From Methanomassiliicoccales archaeon (lineage in GTDB: Archaea > Thermoplasmatota > Thermoplasmata > Sysuiplasmatales > Sysuiplasmataceae), in the NCBI GenBank assembly GCA_027365715.1, contig DAHXLZ010000330.1, forward strand, positions 1 through 9,853: 9,853 bases of DNA, given 5' to 3'. Position numbers and translations under genes: made by a program. This document shows positions 1-6,638 of this stretch, piece by piece; within the stretch, counting starts at the first letter, position 1; every line of letters starts with the position of its first letter. The notes beneath the pieces were generated by a model. It made no database searches and was not told the origin of the DNA. It was given only the letters and a program-made list of their open reading frames with translations.

Positions 1-1
1 C

Positions 2-193
2 CTCCTCTGTATGAGAACTCTCAATTTCACTCTTGCGGGTGAGCAGTTTGAGAAACTGATGAAGGAACTCATAGTGGAAGGAATACTGGGCAGATCATTC
101 GGCACAGTTTCCAGATGGTGGGGCAGGAATGGGACTGAAAAGAAAGGTAGGGACATCGAGGAGATCGATATTGTCGCGTACTCCGAAACACGA
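2..193 (+). pseudogene. C-terminal fragment of an archaeal ATPase (ATPase_2/DUF234 family), cut at both ends
   Basis: The frame is open from the window edge. It encodes a segment resembling the C-terminal DUF234 part of archaeal ATPases: a 'GEQFEKLMKEL' helix, then 'FGTVSRWW', then 'EEIDIVAY'. The intact paralogue at 1170-2468 has the matching order 'GGAFEGIVSEY', 'PRPWW', 'VEIDLV', followed by 'LAEVKW'. Here similarity stops right after DIVAYSE (about 182-190). The expected (A/E)E-x-K-W strand is missing, and the frame continues with unrelated residues to a stop at 248-250. The fragment therefore ends where the oppositely oriented N-terminal ATPase fragment begins. No start was assigned, because the middle of the protein should lie to the left, off the window. 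The homology is seen by eye against the neighbouring gene; calling it non-functional is an inference. Confidence 0.6.
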
Positions 194-794
194 AGTATGT
201 CCTGCACAGATCTTCAAACCCGTAACCCACGAATTCGGCCAGGTGCCTGAACTTCAGAGGGTTCAGCTGCAACTGGCCGGTTCTTCTTCCGTAAAGAGGG
301 CTTCTGTAGGAGAGCACTTCATTCTCCATCATACTGATTGATGAGCCTGAAAGAACAAGCATTACATTCATTTGCCCGAGTAAAGAGTCATATATTTTCT
401 GGAAAACCGATGGGATGGCCCTGTTGGCCTGTATGAGGTATGGGAACTCATCTATGGCTATTATGATCTTTGATCTTTTTGCTTTTGCCTGAAATGAACT
501 GCTGGAAACTAGAACAGAAAAAAAAGAGTGCCAATCATCAAAGTTGGCCTTAAGAATGCTGTCATCAGCAAGAAACTTTGAGATGATGGCCTTGAAGCTG
601 TTGATGTTTTCCCTGTCTCCCTCAGATGTTGCAAGAAAATACACTCCCCTGTCACCTGTGAAATTGCTGATCAATTCGGTCTTTCCCACCCTTCTTCTTC
701 CGTAAAGAACGAATAGCGAAGAGCCCCTGGTTGAGTAGGCATCTTCCATAATTTTCATTTCTTCAATCCTTTTTACAAACTTGTGTTGAGACAT
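69..794 (-). pseudogene. N-terminal AAA fragment of an archaeal ATPase, truncated by a rearrangement
   Basis: This 241-codon frame starts as a normal ATPase_2-family protein. Walker A is 'GRRRVGKT' (residues 32-39), Walker B is 'IIAIDEFPYL' (about 111-120), the sensor-like strand is 'MLVLSGSS' (about 145-152), and the family signature 'SPLYGRRTGQL' is near 165-175. It aligns with the 432-residue paralogue at 1170-2468 up to 'EDLCRTYFVF' (residue 203, base 186). There the expected Gly-Gly-x-Pro-x-Tyr-Leu segment, winged helix and DUF234 domain are absent. The last 38 residues are chance translation of the opposite-strand ATPase fragment. The ATG at 794 has a TATA-like element about 28 bases upstream, so the piece may still be transcribed. 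The family normally acts as an ATPase with a restriction-endonuclease-like C-terminal domain, of poorly defined cellular role. Truncation makes normal function unlikely. Confidence 0.8.
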
Positions 795-817
795 AAGTAT
801 TATACTTTAGTCACAAC

Positions 818-826
818 TAATATTTA
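818..826 (-). promoter_or_regulatory. TATA-like element of the truncated ATPase gene
   Basis: Read on the - strand this is TAAATATTA, centred about 28 bases before the ATG at 794. This is the expected archaeal spacing for a transcript starting at or next to the start codon. No ribosome-binding sequence precedes the ATG. Confidence 0.5.
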
Positions 827-1134
827 TGTGTATTCAAGATGAATTTATTGAACCTAATATCAGCAGAGTATTTCCTTAAAACATTAATCAAATCCCGTCC
901 TATCCAAAGTTTCCCAATTTCCCAATAGATGCGGGTGAAAATAGATTGTCAGATGGACTTTAGTCAAGTTGTTGATTGATTCTGTAATCAACATGCATCA
1001 CCGAGTGATTTTCATACAGATGCATCTCGATTTTCTATACTATGGGCAACCGGCGACTTTGTCTGCATCTCCATGAGAAGTTCGATAGTGTGGTTGTCTA
1101 TTACGTAGTATATTTTAAATTAGACTACTTTAGA

Positions 1135-1148
1135 GTATATTTTTATAC
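1135..1148 (+). promoter_or_regulatory. TATA-like element of the intact ATPase gene
   Basis: The sequence GTATATTTTTATAC is centred about 28 bases before the ATG at 1170, as expected for an archaeal leaderless transcript. No Shine-Dalgarno-like sequence lies ahead of the start, which supports this ATG. Confidence 0.55.
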
Positions 1149-1169
1149 AAAGAACTATTATCGCAGTTC

Positions 1170-2468
1170 ATGAAGTTTATCGGCAGAGAAGAAGAACTGT
1201 CTCAATTCGAGGATCGTTACAGTTCAGGAAAGGCGGAGTTCCTCATCGTATATGGAAGGAGGCGGGTGGGTAAGACTTCGTTTCTCTTGAAATTCGCTGA
1301 AAACAAAAAGTCGATTTATCTTCTCGCCAGGGAGACGACAACAGAGGAAAATCTCAGGAGGTTTTCTGAAGTTGTGTCAACGTGCATGAACGATTCTTTT
1401 CTAAGGTCAAATCCATTTACTTCCTGGGATGCTTTTTTTTCCTACTTTGCCGCAACAGAAGAGAGGCTTGTTCTGATCATAGATGAGTACCCGTATCTTA
1501 CGGTACATAGGAGTCTTGCTTCCACACTTCAGGAACACTGGGACAGGAATCTGAGTAAGACAGCTTTATTCCTCGTCCTGTGCGGTTCTTCTGTATCTGC
1601 CATGAGCAAACTGATGTCAAGGGAATCTCCGCTGTATCTGAGAAGGACAGGGCAACTGGAAATCAGGCCCTTCTCCTTCCGGGAGGCGATACTTTTCTTT
1701 CCTAATTACAGGAATGTTGATAGGGCCATAGCCTATGCTTTACTGGGTGGCATGCCATCATATCTTTCACAATTCGATGAGCACTTTTCCATACGCGAGA
1801 ACTTACTCAAGGCGGTTCGCAGGGATTCCATATTGTACAATGATGCGGAATACATCCTGAGAGAAGATTTCAGGGAAGTCAGGAATTATTTCTCGTTGCT
1901 TGAGGCGATATCGTTGGGGCACTCAAAGCCGCACGATATAATTAGCTGTACAGGGCTGGACAAAGGCACTTTTTCAAAATACATCCACGTACTTATTCAG
2001 CTACACATCGTCAAGAGGGTTGCTAACTATGATTCAAAGAGGAAATTCGTTTACAGCATAGCTGACAATTACATCCGCTTCTGGTTCAGATATATACAGA
2101 GAAACAGAGAAATGGTAGAGGCCAGCAAGACAAAGGAACTCGTTGATTTGATGCTGAAGGACTTACCGAATTACATGGGCGGGGCTTTTGAAGGAATCGT
2201 CTCAGAGTATGCGACTTCGACCATCTGCCAGAATCCACGGCCCTGGTGGCACAAAGGTGTGGAGATTGATCTGGTTTGCAGGGACGGGAACGTCACCATA
2301 CTGGCAGAGGTTAAGTGGTCCGATCTTTCTGAGGGAGATGTAATGAAACTCATTGGAGAGTTAGATGCCAAGGCAACCTTTGTTCGGGGCAGAAAGAAGT
2401 TTCTGATATTCTGCAGAACTTCAAGCTCCAAGGCAGCAGTAACTCTTGACGACATATTGTCAGCATAG
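1170..2468 (+). CDS. Archaeal ATPase with AAA domain, winged helix and DUF234 nuclease-like domain
   Basis: This is a complete 432-residue protein of the ATPase_2 (archaeal ATPase) plus DUF234 family. Visible elements in order: 'FIGREEEL' at the N-terminus; Walker A 'GRRRVGKT' (29-36); Walker B 'LVLIIDEYPYL' (100-110); sensor-like 'LVLCGSS' (135-141); 'SPLYLRRTG' (153-161), a family signature; 'GGMPSYL' (193-199); a winged-helix-like region (about 240-300); and the C-terminal PD-(D/E)XK-like core with WW (359-360), 'VEIDLV' (364-369) and 'LAEVKW' (378-383). All nucleotide-binding residues appear present, so it should bind and hydrolyse ATP. The family's role is not settled; it is a cytoplasmic STAND-like ATPase often present in many copies and linked to genome plasticity. 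The ATG fits a TATA element 28 bases upstream. Its nearest neighbour is a broken, divergently oriented paralogue. Confidence 0.92.
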   Translation: MKFIGREEELSQFEDRYSSGKAEFLIVYGRRRVGKTSFLLKFAENKKSIYLLARETTTEENLRRFSEVVSTCMNDSFLRSNPFTSWDAFFSYFAATEERLVLIIDEYPYLTVHRSLASTLQEHWDRNLSKTALFLVLCGSSVSAMSKLMSRESPLYLRRTGQLEIRPFSFREAILFFPNYRNVDRAIAYALLGGMPSYLSQFDEHFSIRENLLKAVRRDSILYNDAEYILREDFREVRNYFSLLEAISLGHSKPHDIISCTGLDKGTFSKYIHVLIQLHIVKRVANYDSKRKFVYSIADNYIRFWFRYIQRNREMVEASKTKELVDLMLKDLPNYMGGAFEGIVSEYATSTICQNPRPWWHKGVEIDLVCRDGNVTILAEVKWSDLSEGDVMKLIGELDAKATFVRGRKKFLIFCRTSSSKAAVTLDDILSA

Positions 2469-2637
2469 TGTTGGTGCGCGGGATCGCCAATTCAAAGAGA
2501 TGCCACGCGAGTTAGACTCTTATTTCGATGCAGCACACCATATCCACAATTTCTGAAGTGCGAGGCTTAAGCCGGAATACCAGATCTTCAGCGATTGCTA
2601 CGCCGGGACACGAACATCACGCACACTGCACTAAGCA

Positions 2638-2654
2638 ATCACTCCAAGAGTGAT
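2638..2654. repeat. Small perfect inverted repeat
   Basis: ATCACTC and GAGTGAT form a 7-base-pair stem around a 3-base loop, CAA. It lies about 170 bases past the ATPase stop. There is no T tract beside it, so it is not an obvious terminator. It may be chance. Confidence 0.35.
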
Positions 2655-2675
2655 GCGCCTACCACCACGATAATG

Positions 2676-2695
2676 TTTTTCCGCTCCCGGAAAAA
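2676..2695. terminator. Hairpin with flanking A/T runs, possible terminator between convergent genes
   Basis: TTTTTCCG and CGGAAAAA form an 8-base-pair stem with a 4-base loop (CTCC), and the right arm continues as a run of six A. On the - strand this gives a T6 run about 95 bases beyond the PIN remnant's stop. Oligo-T runs are the usual archaeal termination signal. A nearer T5 on the - strand (about 2776-2780) could also serve. The assignment is tentative. Confidence 0.3.
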
Positions 2696-2788
2696 AGATA
2701 ACTCATACAAATCCCACCATGCCCATAAGTGTTCAAACATTGGCTAAGTCGTCGGGCGCATCGAAACTTCATTCAAAAACCATAGCTT

Positions 2789-3094
2789 CTATTCGGATGG
2801 TAATTTGATAATTTTTAGATTATGGCCTTTGAAAATTCTAAAATATTTGTCCGGTGTGTTAAACTTGCATTGATGATTTATTGCAACTGCGGCCATCATT
2901 GCATTTATCCTTGGAACTGGCATACCATTCTTTTCAGCCTCAATTTCAAGAAATGATGATAACTCAGTGTCTGCCCTGCTGAACGGCATTGCTGGAATCT
3001 GATCAACTATTATGCCGGGCTTTGAGCGTTTCTTAATATCATGGAGGATTTCATGGAGATTTCCCCAATCTGTTCTATGTGTTTCAAGTGACAT
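2789..3094 (-). pseudogene. Remnant of a PIN-domain (VapC-like) toxin gene, N-terminus missing
   Basis: The 101-residue frame matches the second half of PIN-domain ribonucleases: 'AMPFSRADTEL', a helix ending in 'EKNGMPVPRINAMMAAVA', then 'FNTPDKYFRIF' and a final 'HNLKIIKL'. In VapC proteins this corresponds to the helix before 'G.PI...D..IAA.A', then 'T.D..F..I', then the last strand. The roughly 40 N-terminal residues with the first catalytic Asp are absent, and no continuation is visible in any frame upstream (3095-3240). The conserved Asp before the MMAA helix is Asn here (RINAMM); the later Asp in TPDKYF is kept. PIN toxins cleave RNA using three or four acidic residues and Mg2+, so this product is unlikely to be active. 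No antitoxin gene is adjacent. It may be a decayed toxin-antitoxin locus, or a short protein still made from the ATG at 3094. Confidence 0.6.
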
Positions 3095-3211
3095 TTCCCT
3101 CCAGGCTTGCAGGGAGTGTTCCTATGCGCTTCAATTTGCAACACACATTGTGCACGGCGATTCACGATTCTGAAACCTGAACACCCGTTTTCAATATTAT
3201 TCGGTGACAAA

Positions 3212-3220
3212 ATATTTAAA
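3212..3220 (+). promoter_or_regulatory. TATA-like element of the zinc-ribbon membrane protein gene
   Basis: ATATTTAAA is centred about 26 bases before the ATG at 3242. This is typical spacing for an archaeal leaderless transcript, and no ribosome-binding site is seen. Confidence 0.55.
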
Positions 3221-3241
3221 CAGATGTCATGATAACAGCGT

Positions 3242-3838
3242 ATGTCTTTTTGTCCTTCCTGCGGCAAACCTGTGAATGAAAACAGCAAATTCTGCAAATC
3301 TTGTGGCAACCCCCTTGATGAGTCAACACAAGACGGCAGCGCCCAGATTTCAGGACCTGTGACTAACTCGAGTATTGCGCCAGTTCAGCAACCTGCCATT
3401 GGACAGCCCCAGTCTCAAACCAAATATTGCCAGGTTTGTGGCAATCTCAATCCAGCTGGCGTGATCTATTGTCAACAATGTGGCTCAAATCAGTTTGCAT
3501 TAACTCCACCGGCACGAATTAAGAGACCCACCGGTGTTACCATCCTTGGCGTAATTCAAATAATATTGTCACTGGTAGATCTGTATGTCGGTCTTTTGCT
3601 GGCCGCCTTTTTGAGCCTGTTCATTCCAGGGATAGGCATCATAGTTCTGATTATTTCACTGGTACCGCTATTCTTCGCCATAGCATTCATGACGGGTAGA
3701 AACTGGGGCAGGATATTAATGATGATAGGAGCTGTTCTTGAACTGTTCAACATACCAATAGGAACCATCATAGGAATTATCATCCTGTGGTATCTGACAC
3801 GCCCTGGAGTGGTGGCATATTTCAAACAGCCACGCTGA
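3242..3838 (+). CDS. Double zinc-ribbon membrane protein
   Basis: This is a 198-residue protein of a widespread archaeal architecture. The first zinc ribbon has Cys at 4, 7, 18 and 21 (CPSC...CKSC). A Ser/Gln/Pro-rich linker of about 40 residues follows. The second ribbon has Cys at 63, 66, 77 and 80 (CQVC...CQQC). From residue 95 on there is a 'RPTGVTILG' segment and about three hydrophobic helices (roughly 99-121, 126-151 and 157-183), ending 'WYLTRPGVVAYF'. The C-terminal pattern 'IPIGTIIGIIILWYL' recurs in archaeal and bacterial membrane proteins of unknown function. The protein is presumably membrane-anchored with the ribbons in the cytoplasm; the ribbons may mediate protein or nucleic-acid contacts, but no specific function can be named. 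The ATG is supported by a TATA element and by the zinc ribbon beginning at residue 4. The gene stands alone, divergent from the PIN remnant. Confidence 0.9.
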   Translation: MSFCPSCGKPVNENSKFCKSCGNPLDESTQDGSAQISGPVTNSSIAPVQQPAIGQPQSQTKYCQVCGNLNPAGVIYCQQCGSNQFALTPPARIKRPTGVTILGVIQIILSLVDLYVGLLLAAFLSLFIPGIGIIVLIISLVPLFFAIAFMTGRNWGRILMMIGAVLELFNIPIGTIIGIIILWYLTRPGVVAYFKQPR

Positions 3839-3952
3839 AGAGTTAATTTGACAGAGGCGGGTTCAAAGGCGATGCAATCTCCGGGTTGATGGTGCATGAA
3901 ATCAGTAACTGGATATTGATCCAGCAATCATGGCCAATTGAGCCTGATCATT

Positions 3953-4174
3953 TCAGGGAAAATCCGGGAATCCCGGTGTAACACACAGGTGTGCTATTCC
4001 TGGCTCAAGAAAGTCGCAAACGGCAGATGTGTTGTCAGGTGCACTGATGAGCATCGGCAAACCATTGAATGCCACTGGCGCAGCCATACCAGGAATGCCT
4101 AAATCAACGGCGTCGCCTCTCTGATAACGCCGGATGGTGACTTCTTCAGCACAGAAATGGTCACAGACTTGCAA
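3953..4174 (-). CDS. Short unrecognised open frame downstream of the S9 peptidase
   Basis: A 73-codon frame can start at TTG 4174, eight bases past the peptidase stop. A shorter start is ATG 4087. Its residues look like ordinary protein ('RRYQRGDAVDLG', 'APVAFNGLPM', 'VCDFLEPGIAH', ending 'PGFPDFP') and do not resemble a back-translation of the neighbouring gene, but I do not recognise a family. There is no clear ribosome-binding site and no TATA element. It could be a small gene co-transcribed with the peptidase, the tail of a decayed gene, or chance. The open frame extends upstream to 4393, but there it is only the peptidase read in another frame. Confidence 0.3.
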   Translation of the reverse strand: MQVCDHFCAEEVTIRRYQRGDAVDLGIPGMAAPVAFNGLPMLISAPDNTSAVCDFLEPGIAHLCVTPGFPDFP

Positions 4175-4181
4175 ATCCGGC

Positions 4182-6110
4182 CTATCGGATGATATTCCGC
4201 GGACTTTCTTCCGAACCGCCCATGCCCAGTTTGAGTACTTTCCTGTAAAAACCCAGCTCCAGATCAAGAGACTGTTTGATGCTTTCGGCCAATCTGAAAC
4301 CATGCCCTTCCCCTTTGAACGTGACATAATCTGCCGGAATCCCCTTTGCTCTGATAGCCAGCACCATCTTTTCAGACTGGTTGGGAGGAACAACTTTATC
4401 CTCGAGACCCTGAAAGAATATCACCGGACAGGTGATATTTTCTGCATAATTTAGAGGAGATCTCTGTCTGTAAATTTCCGCACTCATCGGATATGGGCCA
4501 ACGAGTTTTTCCAGATATCTGGATTCAAACTTGTGTGTTTCCTTCGCCAGTGCCTCAAGATCGCTTATGCCGTAATAACTGGCTCCGGTCCGGAATGTTT
4601 TCCTGAAGGTCAGAGCGCAGATAGCGGTGTATCCTCCCGCGCTTCCTCCCCTGATTATCAATCTTTCAGGGTCTGCGAGACCTATTCTGGACAGGTGGAT
4701 GGCGGCGTTTGAACAATCGTCGACATCCGCAATTCCCCAGAGGCCGTTCAAGGAGTCCCTGTATTTCCTGCCATAGCCAGAACTGCCTCTGTAGTTTACA
4801 TCCATCACAGCAAATCCCCTGGTAGTCCAGTACTGAATGCGCATATCAAGCGTGCTTCCTGCACTGCTTGTCGGCCCACCATGGGAAAATATCAGCAGAG
4901 GTGGAAGTTCGCCGTCGCGGGGGCGGAAGGACGGATTGACCGGCGGATAGTAAAGGCCGAACGATTTTTCTCCCATTGACGTTTCGAATTCTATGTGCAC
5001 TGGAGATGAAACGAAGGCGGCGTCAATTGTCAGAGCTTTGGGAGAGTATACGGTGCGATATTTATCCGCTGACGGATCGAATTCAATAAGCGATGGCATT
5101 TCTGTAAAACTTCCACCAATGCAGTACACCTTTCCATTGGAGACGACGATGTCACTTACGCTGGTGAGAGGCAATGATGTTTCTGTCAGAATTGATGATA
5201 GGACATCCAGCAAAACCATCTTCCAGATTCCGTTACTGAGGTTGGCACATGCAATCAAATTGTCGCCAACCAGAGCGTAGGTTCGCAGGCCGAGGAGCCA
5301 CTGCGGTCTGCCAAACTCCGATGCGTTCACACACACATGGTTTACACCTCCCTCCCTGAAGCAGTACATGTTCCACCAGTCTGTCCTGTCTGAAACGAAA
5401 TAGATCGAGCCGTCCGATGCCCATTCCGGCTGAAAGATGGACTCCTTTGCGCTGCCTGCAATTCTTTTCTTACTGGCAAGCCTTCCCCGTTCATCAAAAT
5501 CGGCAACCCAGAGTTCAGTCCCGTCCCAGGGCATGTCAGGGTGGTTCCAGCTTAGCCAGAGCAGTTTTCTGCCATCCGGACTGACTCGTGGATTCGAATA
5601 GAAATCCGAACCCGATTCTATTATCGACTGTTCGTCTGGAACCATGGTATTGATAGACATTATGCCGGTCTTCGCTTCACTGGAACCGTCTGAGTGGTCT
5701 TCTGTCACACATACCAGCCGCTGTCCGGACACATTTATGGAAAAATCGGCATAGCGCATTCCTGAGCTCTCCGTGATTGGCACCGGCTTTTCTCCGGGAA
5801 GAATTTTGTAAATTCTCTGATCTTCCAGGTTGGTGAAGTAAATGATTCCATGGCTGATCGCAATGCATTTGCCTCCATATTCATGGACGCGGGTCCTTAT
5901 ACTGAACTGCTCAGGAAGCACGTCTACAATCTTACCATTCCTTGCAGTCATCAGAGCGCTGCGTCCATTTTCAGATGGCCTCTGCTCAATCCAGTATACA
6001 TCGGAGTCGTCAACTACGATGTCTGTCAGAGTGTTGATGCCGTATGCCGGCAATTCGGATAAAACCGGCGACTCCCACATTCCATACCCGGCAACATTCC
6101 TGGCATCCAT
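4182..6110 (-). CDS. S9-family serine peptidase (acylaminoacyl-peptidase / dipeptidyl-peptidase-like)
   Basis: This is a complete prolyl-oligopeptidase-family enzyme of 642 residues from the ATG at 6110. The N-terminal part (about 1-375) is a beta-propeller with the family signatures 'YGMWESP' (9-15), 'HEYGG', 'NPRVSPDGRKLLWLSW' (about 173-188) and 'HPDMPWDGTEL'. The C-terminal alpha/beta hydrolase has an oxyanion-region 'SHGGP' (about 409-413) and nucleophile Ser490 in 'GGSAGGY'. Asp571 lies in 'GLEDKVVPP' and His603 in 'GEGHGF', so the triad is intact. There is no signal peptide, so it should act in the cytoplasm, removing residues from short peptides in protein turnover. An in-frame ATG at 6182 would add 24 residues. 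I prefer 6110 because the family signature begins just after it and a TATA-like element sits about 30 bases upstream. The exact substrate preference cannot be read from sequence. Confidence 0.93.
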   Translation of the reverse strand: MDARNVAGYGMWESPVLSELPAYGINTLTDIVVDDSDVYWIEQRPSENGRSALMTARNGKIVDVLPEQFSIRTRVHEYGGKCIAISHGIIYFTNLEDQRIYKILPGEKPVPITESSGMRYADFSINVSGQRLVCVTEDHSDGSSEAKTGIMSINTMVPDEQSIIESGSDFYSNPRVSPDGRKLLWLSWNHPDMPWDGTELWVADFDERGRLASKKRIAGSAKESIFQPEWASDGSIYFVSDRTDWWNMYCFREGGVNHVCVNASEFGRPQWLLGLRTYALVGDNLIACANLSNGIWKMVLLDVLSSILTETSLPLTSVSDIVVSNGKVYCIGGSFTEMPSLIEFDPSADKYRTVYSPKALTIDAAFVSSPVHIEFETSMGEKSFGLYYPPVNPSFRPRDGELPPLLIFSHGGPTSSAGSTLDMRIQYWTTRGFAVMDVNYRGSSGYGRKYRDSLNGLWGIADVDDCSNAAIHLSRIGLADPERLIIRGGSAGGYTAICALTFRKTFRTGASYYGISDLEALAKETHKFESRYLEKLVGPYPMSAEIYRQRSPLNYAENITCPVIFFQGLEDKVVPPNQSEKMVLAIRAKGIPADYVTFKGEGHGFRLAESIKQSLDLELGFYRKVLKLGMGGSEESPRNIIR

Positions 6111-6134
6111 GTCCTCTGCGAAGCAATCAACCGA

Positions 6135-6145
6135 CAAAAAATAAT
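6135..6145 (-). promoter_or_regulatory. TATA-like element of the S9 peptidase gene
   Basis: On the - strand this reads ATTATTTTTTG, centred about 30 bases before the ATG at 6110, which suits a leaderless transcript from that codon. A second A/T-rich stretch (GATATTTTTTT, about 6186-6196) would start transcription near 6163. That makes the upstream ATG at 6182 less likely, because the message would not include it. Confidence 0.35.
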
Positions 6146-6239
6146 GTGTTAGATGGCCGGTCACACGAACTTGTTTTTCCATCTGTCAAAAAAATATCCA
6201 GTGTTTTCTGTGAGCGTTCTGCTCCCGACTCCTGAATCG

Positions 6240-6247
6240 TTATAAAA
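6240..6247 (+). promoter_or_regulatory. TATA-like element with no assigned gene
   Basis: TTATAAAA is close to the archaeal consensus and is centred 28 bases before an ATG at 6272. It faces right, into the inverted repeat at 6282-6331, and would drive a short leaderless transcript. It could instead act on the - strand (TTTTATAA) as a promoter for the peptidase. Confidence 0.4.
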
Positions 6248-6271
6248 TCCGCCAGACCGTCCTCTGCTTTC

Positions 6272-6418
6272 ATGCAACCGATAGCGGCCATATGCGCAAT
6301 TGTCAAAGGCCGCGACCCGCATATGGCGCTAAACATTCTCCCGCCATTTGCGAAAGAAGGATTTTTCCAGTCAGGATGCGCCAAAAATAATTCCAGGCAT
6401 CACTTCAGATCGGATTGA
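6272..6418 (+). CDS. Candidate 48-residue leaderless small ORF or small RNA
   Basis: The ATG at 6272 sits 28 bases past a good TATA element and opens 48 codons to a TGA. The product begins MQPIAAICAIVKGRD and has no recognisable domain. Codons 4-20 span a strong inverted repeat, so the transcript would start with a stable hairpin and may function as RNA instead of being translated. A competing frame on the - strand across the same bases has only a TTG start. Support is limited to promoter spacing and the hairpin. Confidence 0.22.
   Translation: MQPIAAICAIVKGRDPHMALNILPPFAKEGFFQSGCAKNNSRHHFRSD
6282..6331. repeat. Long inverted repeat (14 paired bases, one bulge)
   Basis: The left arm (6282-6296) TAGCGGCCATATGCG pairs with the right arm (6318-6331) CGCATATGGCGCTA. 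Only one bulged G interrupts the stem, and the loop is about 21 bases. This is the strongest inverted repeat I found in the window. It lies between the divergent peptidase and membrane-protein genes, so it may be an operator, an RNA hairpin or the trace of a mobile element. Confidence 0.65.
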
Positions 6419-6638
6419 GGAATAGCCGGGATAGGATGAAATAGCATGCTAAATATGACAGAGAGCATGAGCATCTCTCTGAGAGCCGCGGCTTATACCT
6501 CCGGAGCAGATACACAGTTTACAGCAACATTCATCAGCCGGCCTGCATCGATCTGCTGTGCTCGATTCGGACCGGGGAGTGAGGTGACAACCGGTCACAC
6601 AACAGTGCATGCTTTCGACAGCCAGCCGGGTCTTTCTT

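Larger units (their letters stand above)
795..1169. other. Divergent intergenic region between the two ATPase genes
   Basis: This is 375 A/T-rich bases without a credible gene. It carries the two outward-facing TATA-like elements and a GTTGATT/AATCAAC inverted repeat (971-992, 7-base arms, 8-base loop). It also has a tandem pair of the octamer TTTCCCAA (910-925), and the octamer TACTTTAG occurs once near each promoter (803-810 and 1126-1133). The repeats are short enough to arise by chance in A/T-rich DNA. They are candidate regulator sites only. Confidence 0.5.
2469..2788. other. Intergenic region with two small hairpins, no gene seen
   Basis: These 320 bases separate the ends of the ATPase gene (+) and the PIN remnant (-). 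No open frame of credible length or composition was found on either strand. The stretch holds two inverted repeats (2638-2654 and 2676-2695) listed separately. It may be decayed sequence or the 3' regions of the two convergent genes. Confidence 0.45.
6183..6638. other. Intergenic region upstream of the peptidase and membrane-protein genes
   Basis: About 450 bases lie between the divergent genes. The left half holds the TATA element, inverted repeat and candidate small transcript listed separately. The right half (about 6420-6638) is G/C-richer. It contains short open frames on both strands whose Ser/Cys-rich translations do not look like a real protein. No strong TATA element was found close to the membrane-protein start. 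Confidence 0.4.

Noticed and set aside
795..1169. Repeated short motifs in the divergent region, considered as a CRISPR array or insertion-sequence end
   Set aside because: The repeats are 7-8 bases, differ from each other, and are not evenly spaced. No transposase or target-site duplication is visible.
3010..3309. 99-codon - strand frame overlapping the PIN remnant and the zinc-ribbon gene
   Set aside because: It is the complement of the zinc-ribbon coding sequence and its promoter. I also searched it for the missing PIN N-terminus and found no match.
3839..3952. TTCAAA-containing stretch after the zinc-ribbon gene, considered as a tRNA T-arm
   Set aside because: No acceptor stem, D-arm or anticodon arm could be assembled around it. 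No tRNA was found elsewhere in the window either.
6127..6384. 85-codon frame on the - strand upstream of the S9 peptidase, with a TTG start and HPDWKNP near its N-terminus
   Set aside because: It has only a TTG start, overlaps the peptidase promoter and the alternative upstream start, spans the large inverted repeat, and matches no family I can name. Weak resemblance to YjbR/MmcQ proteins did not hold past a few residues.
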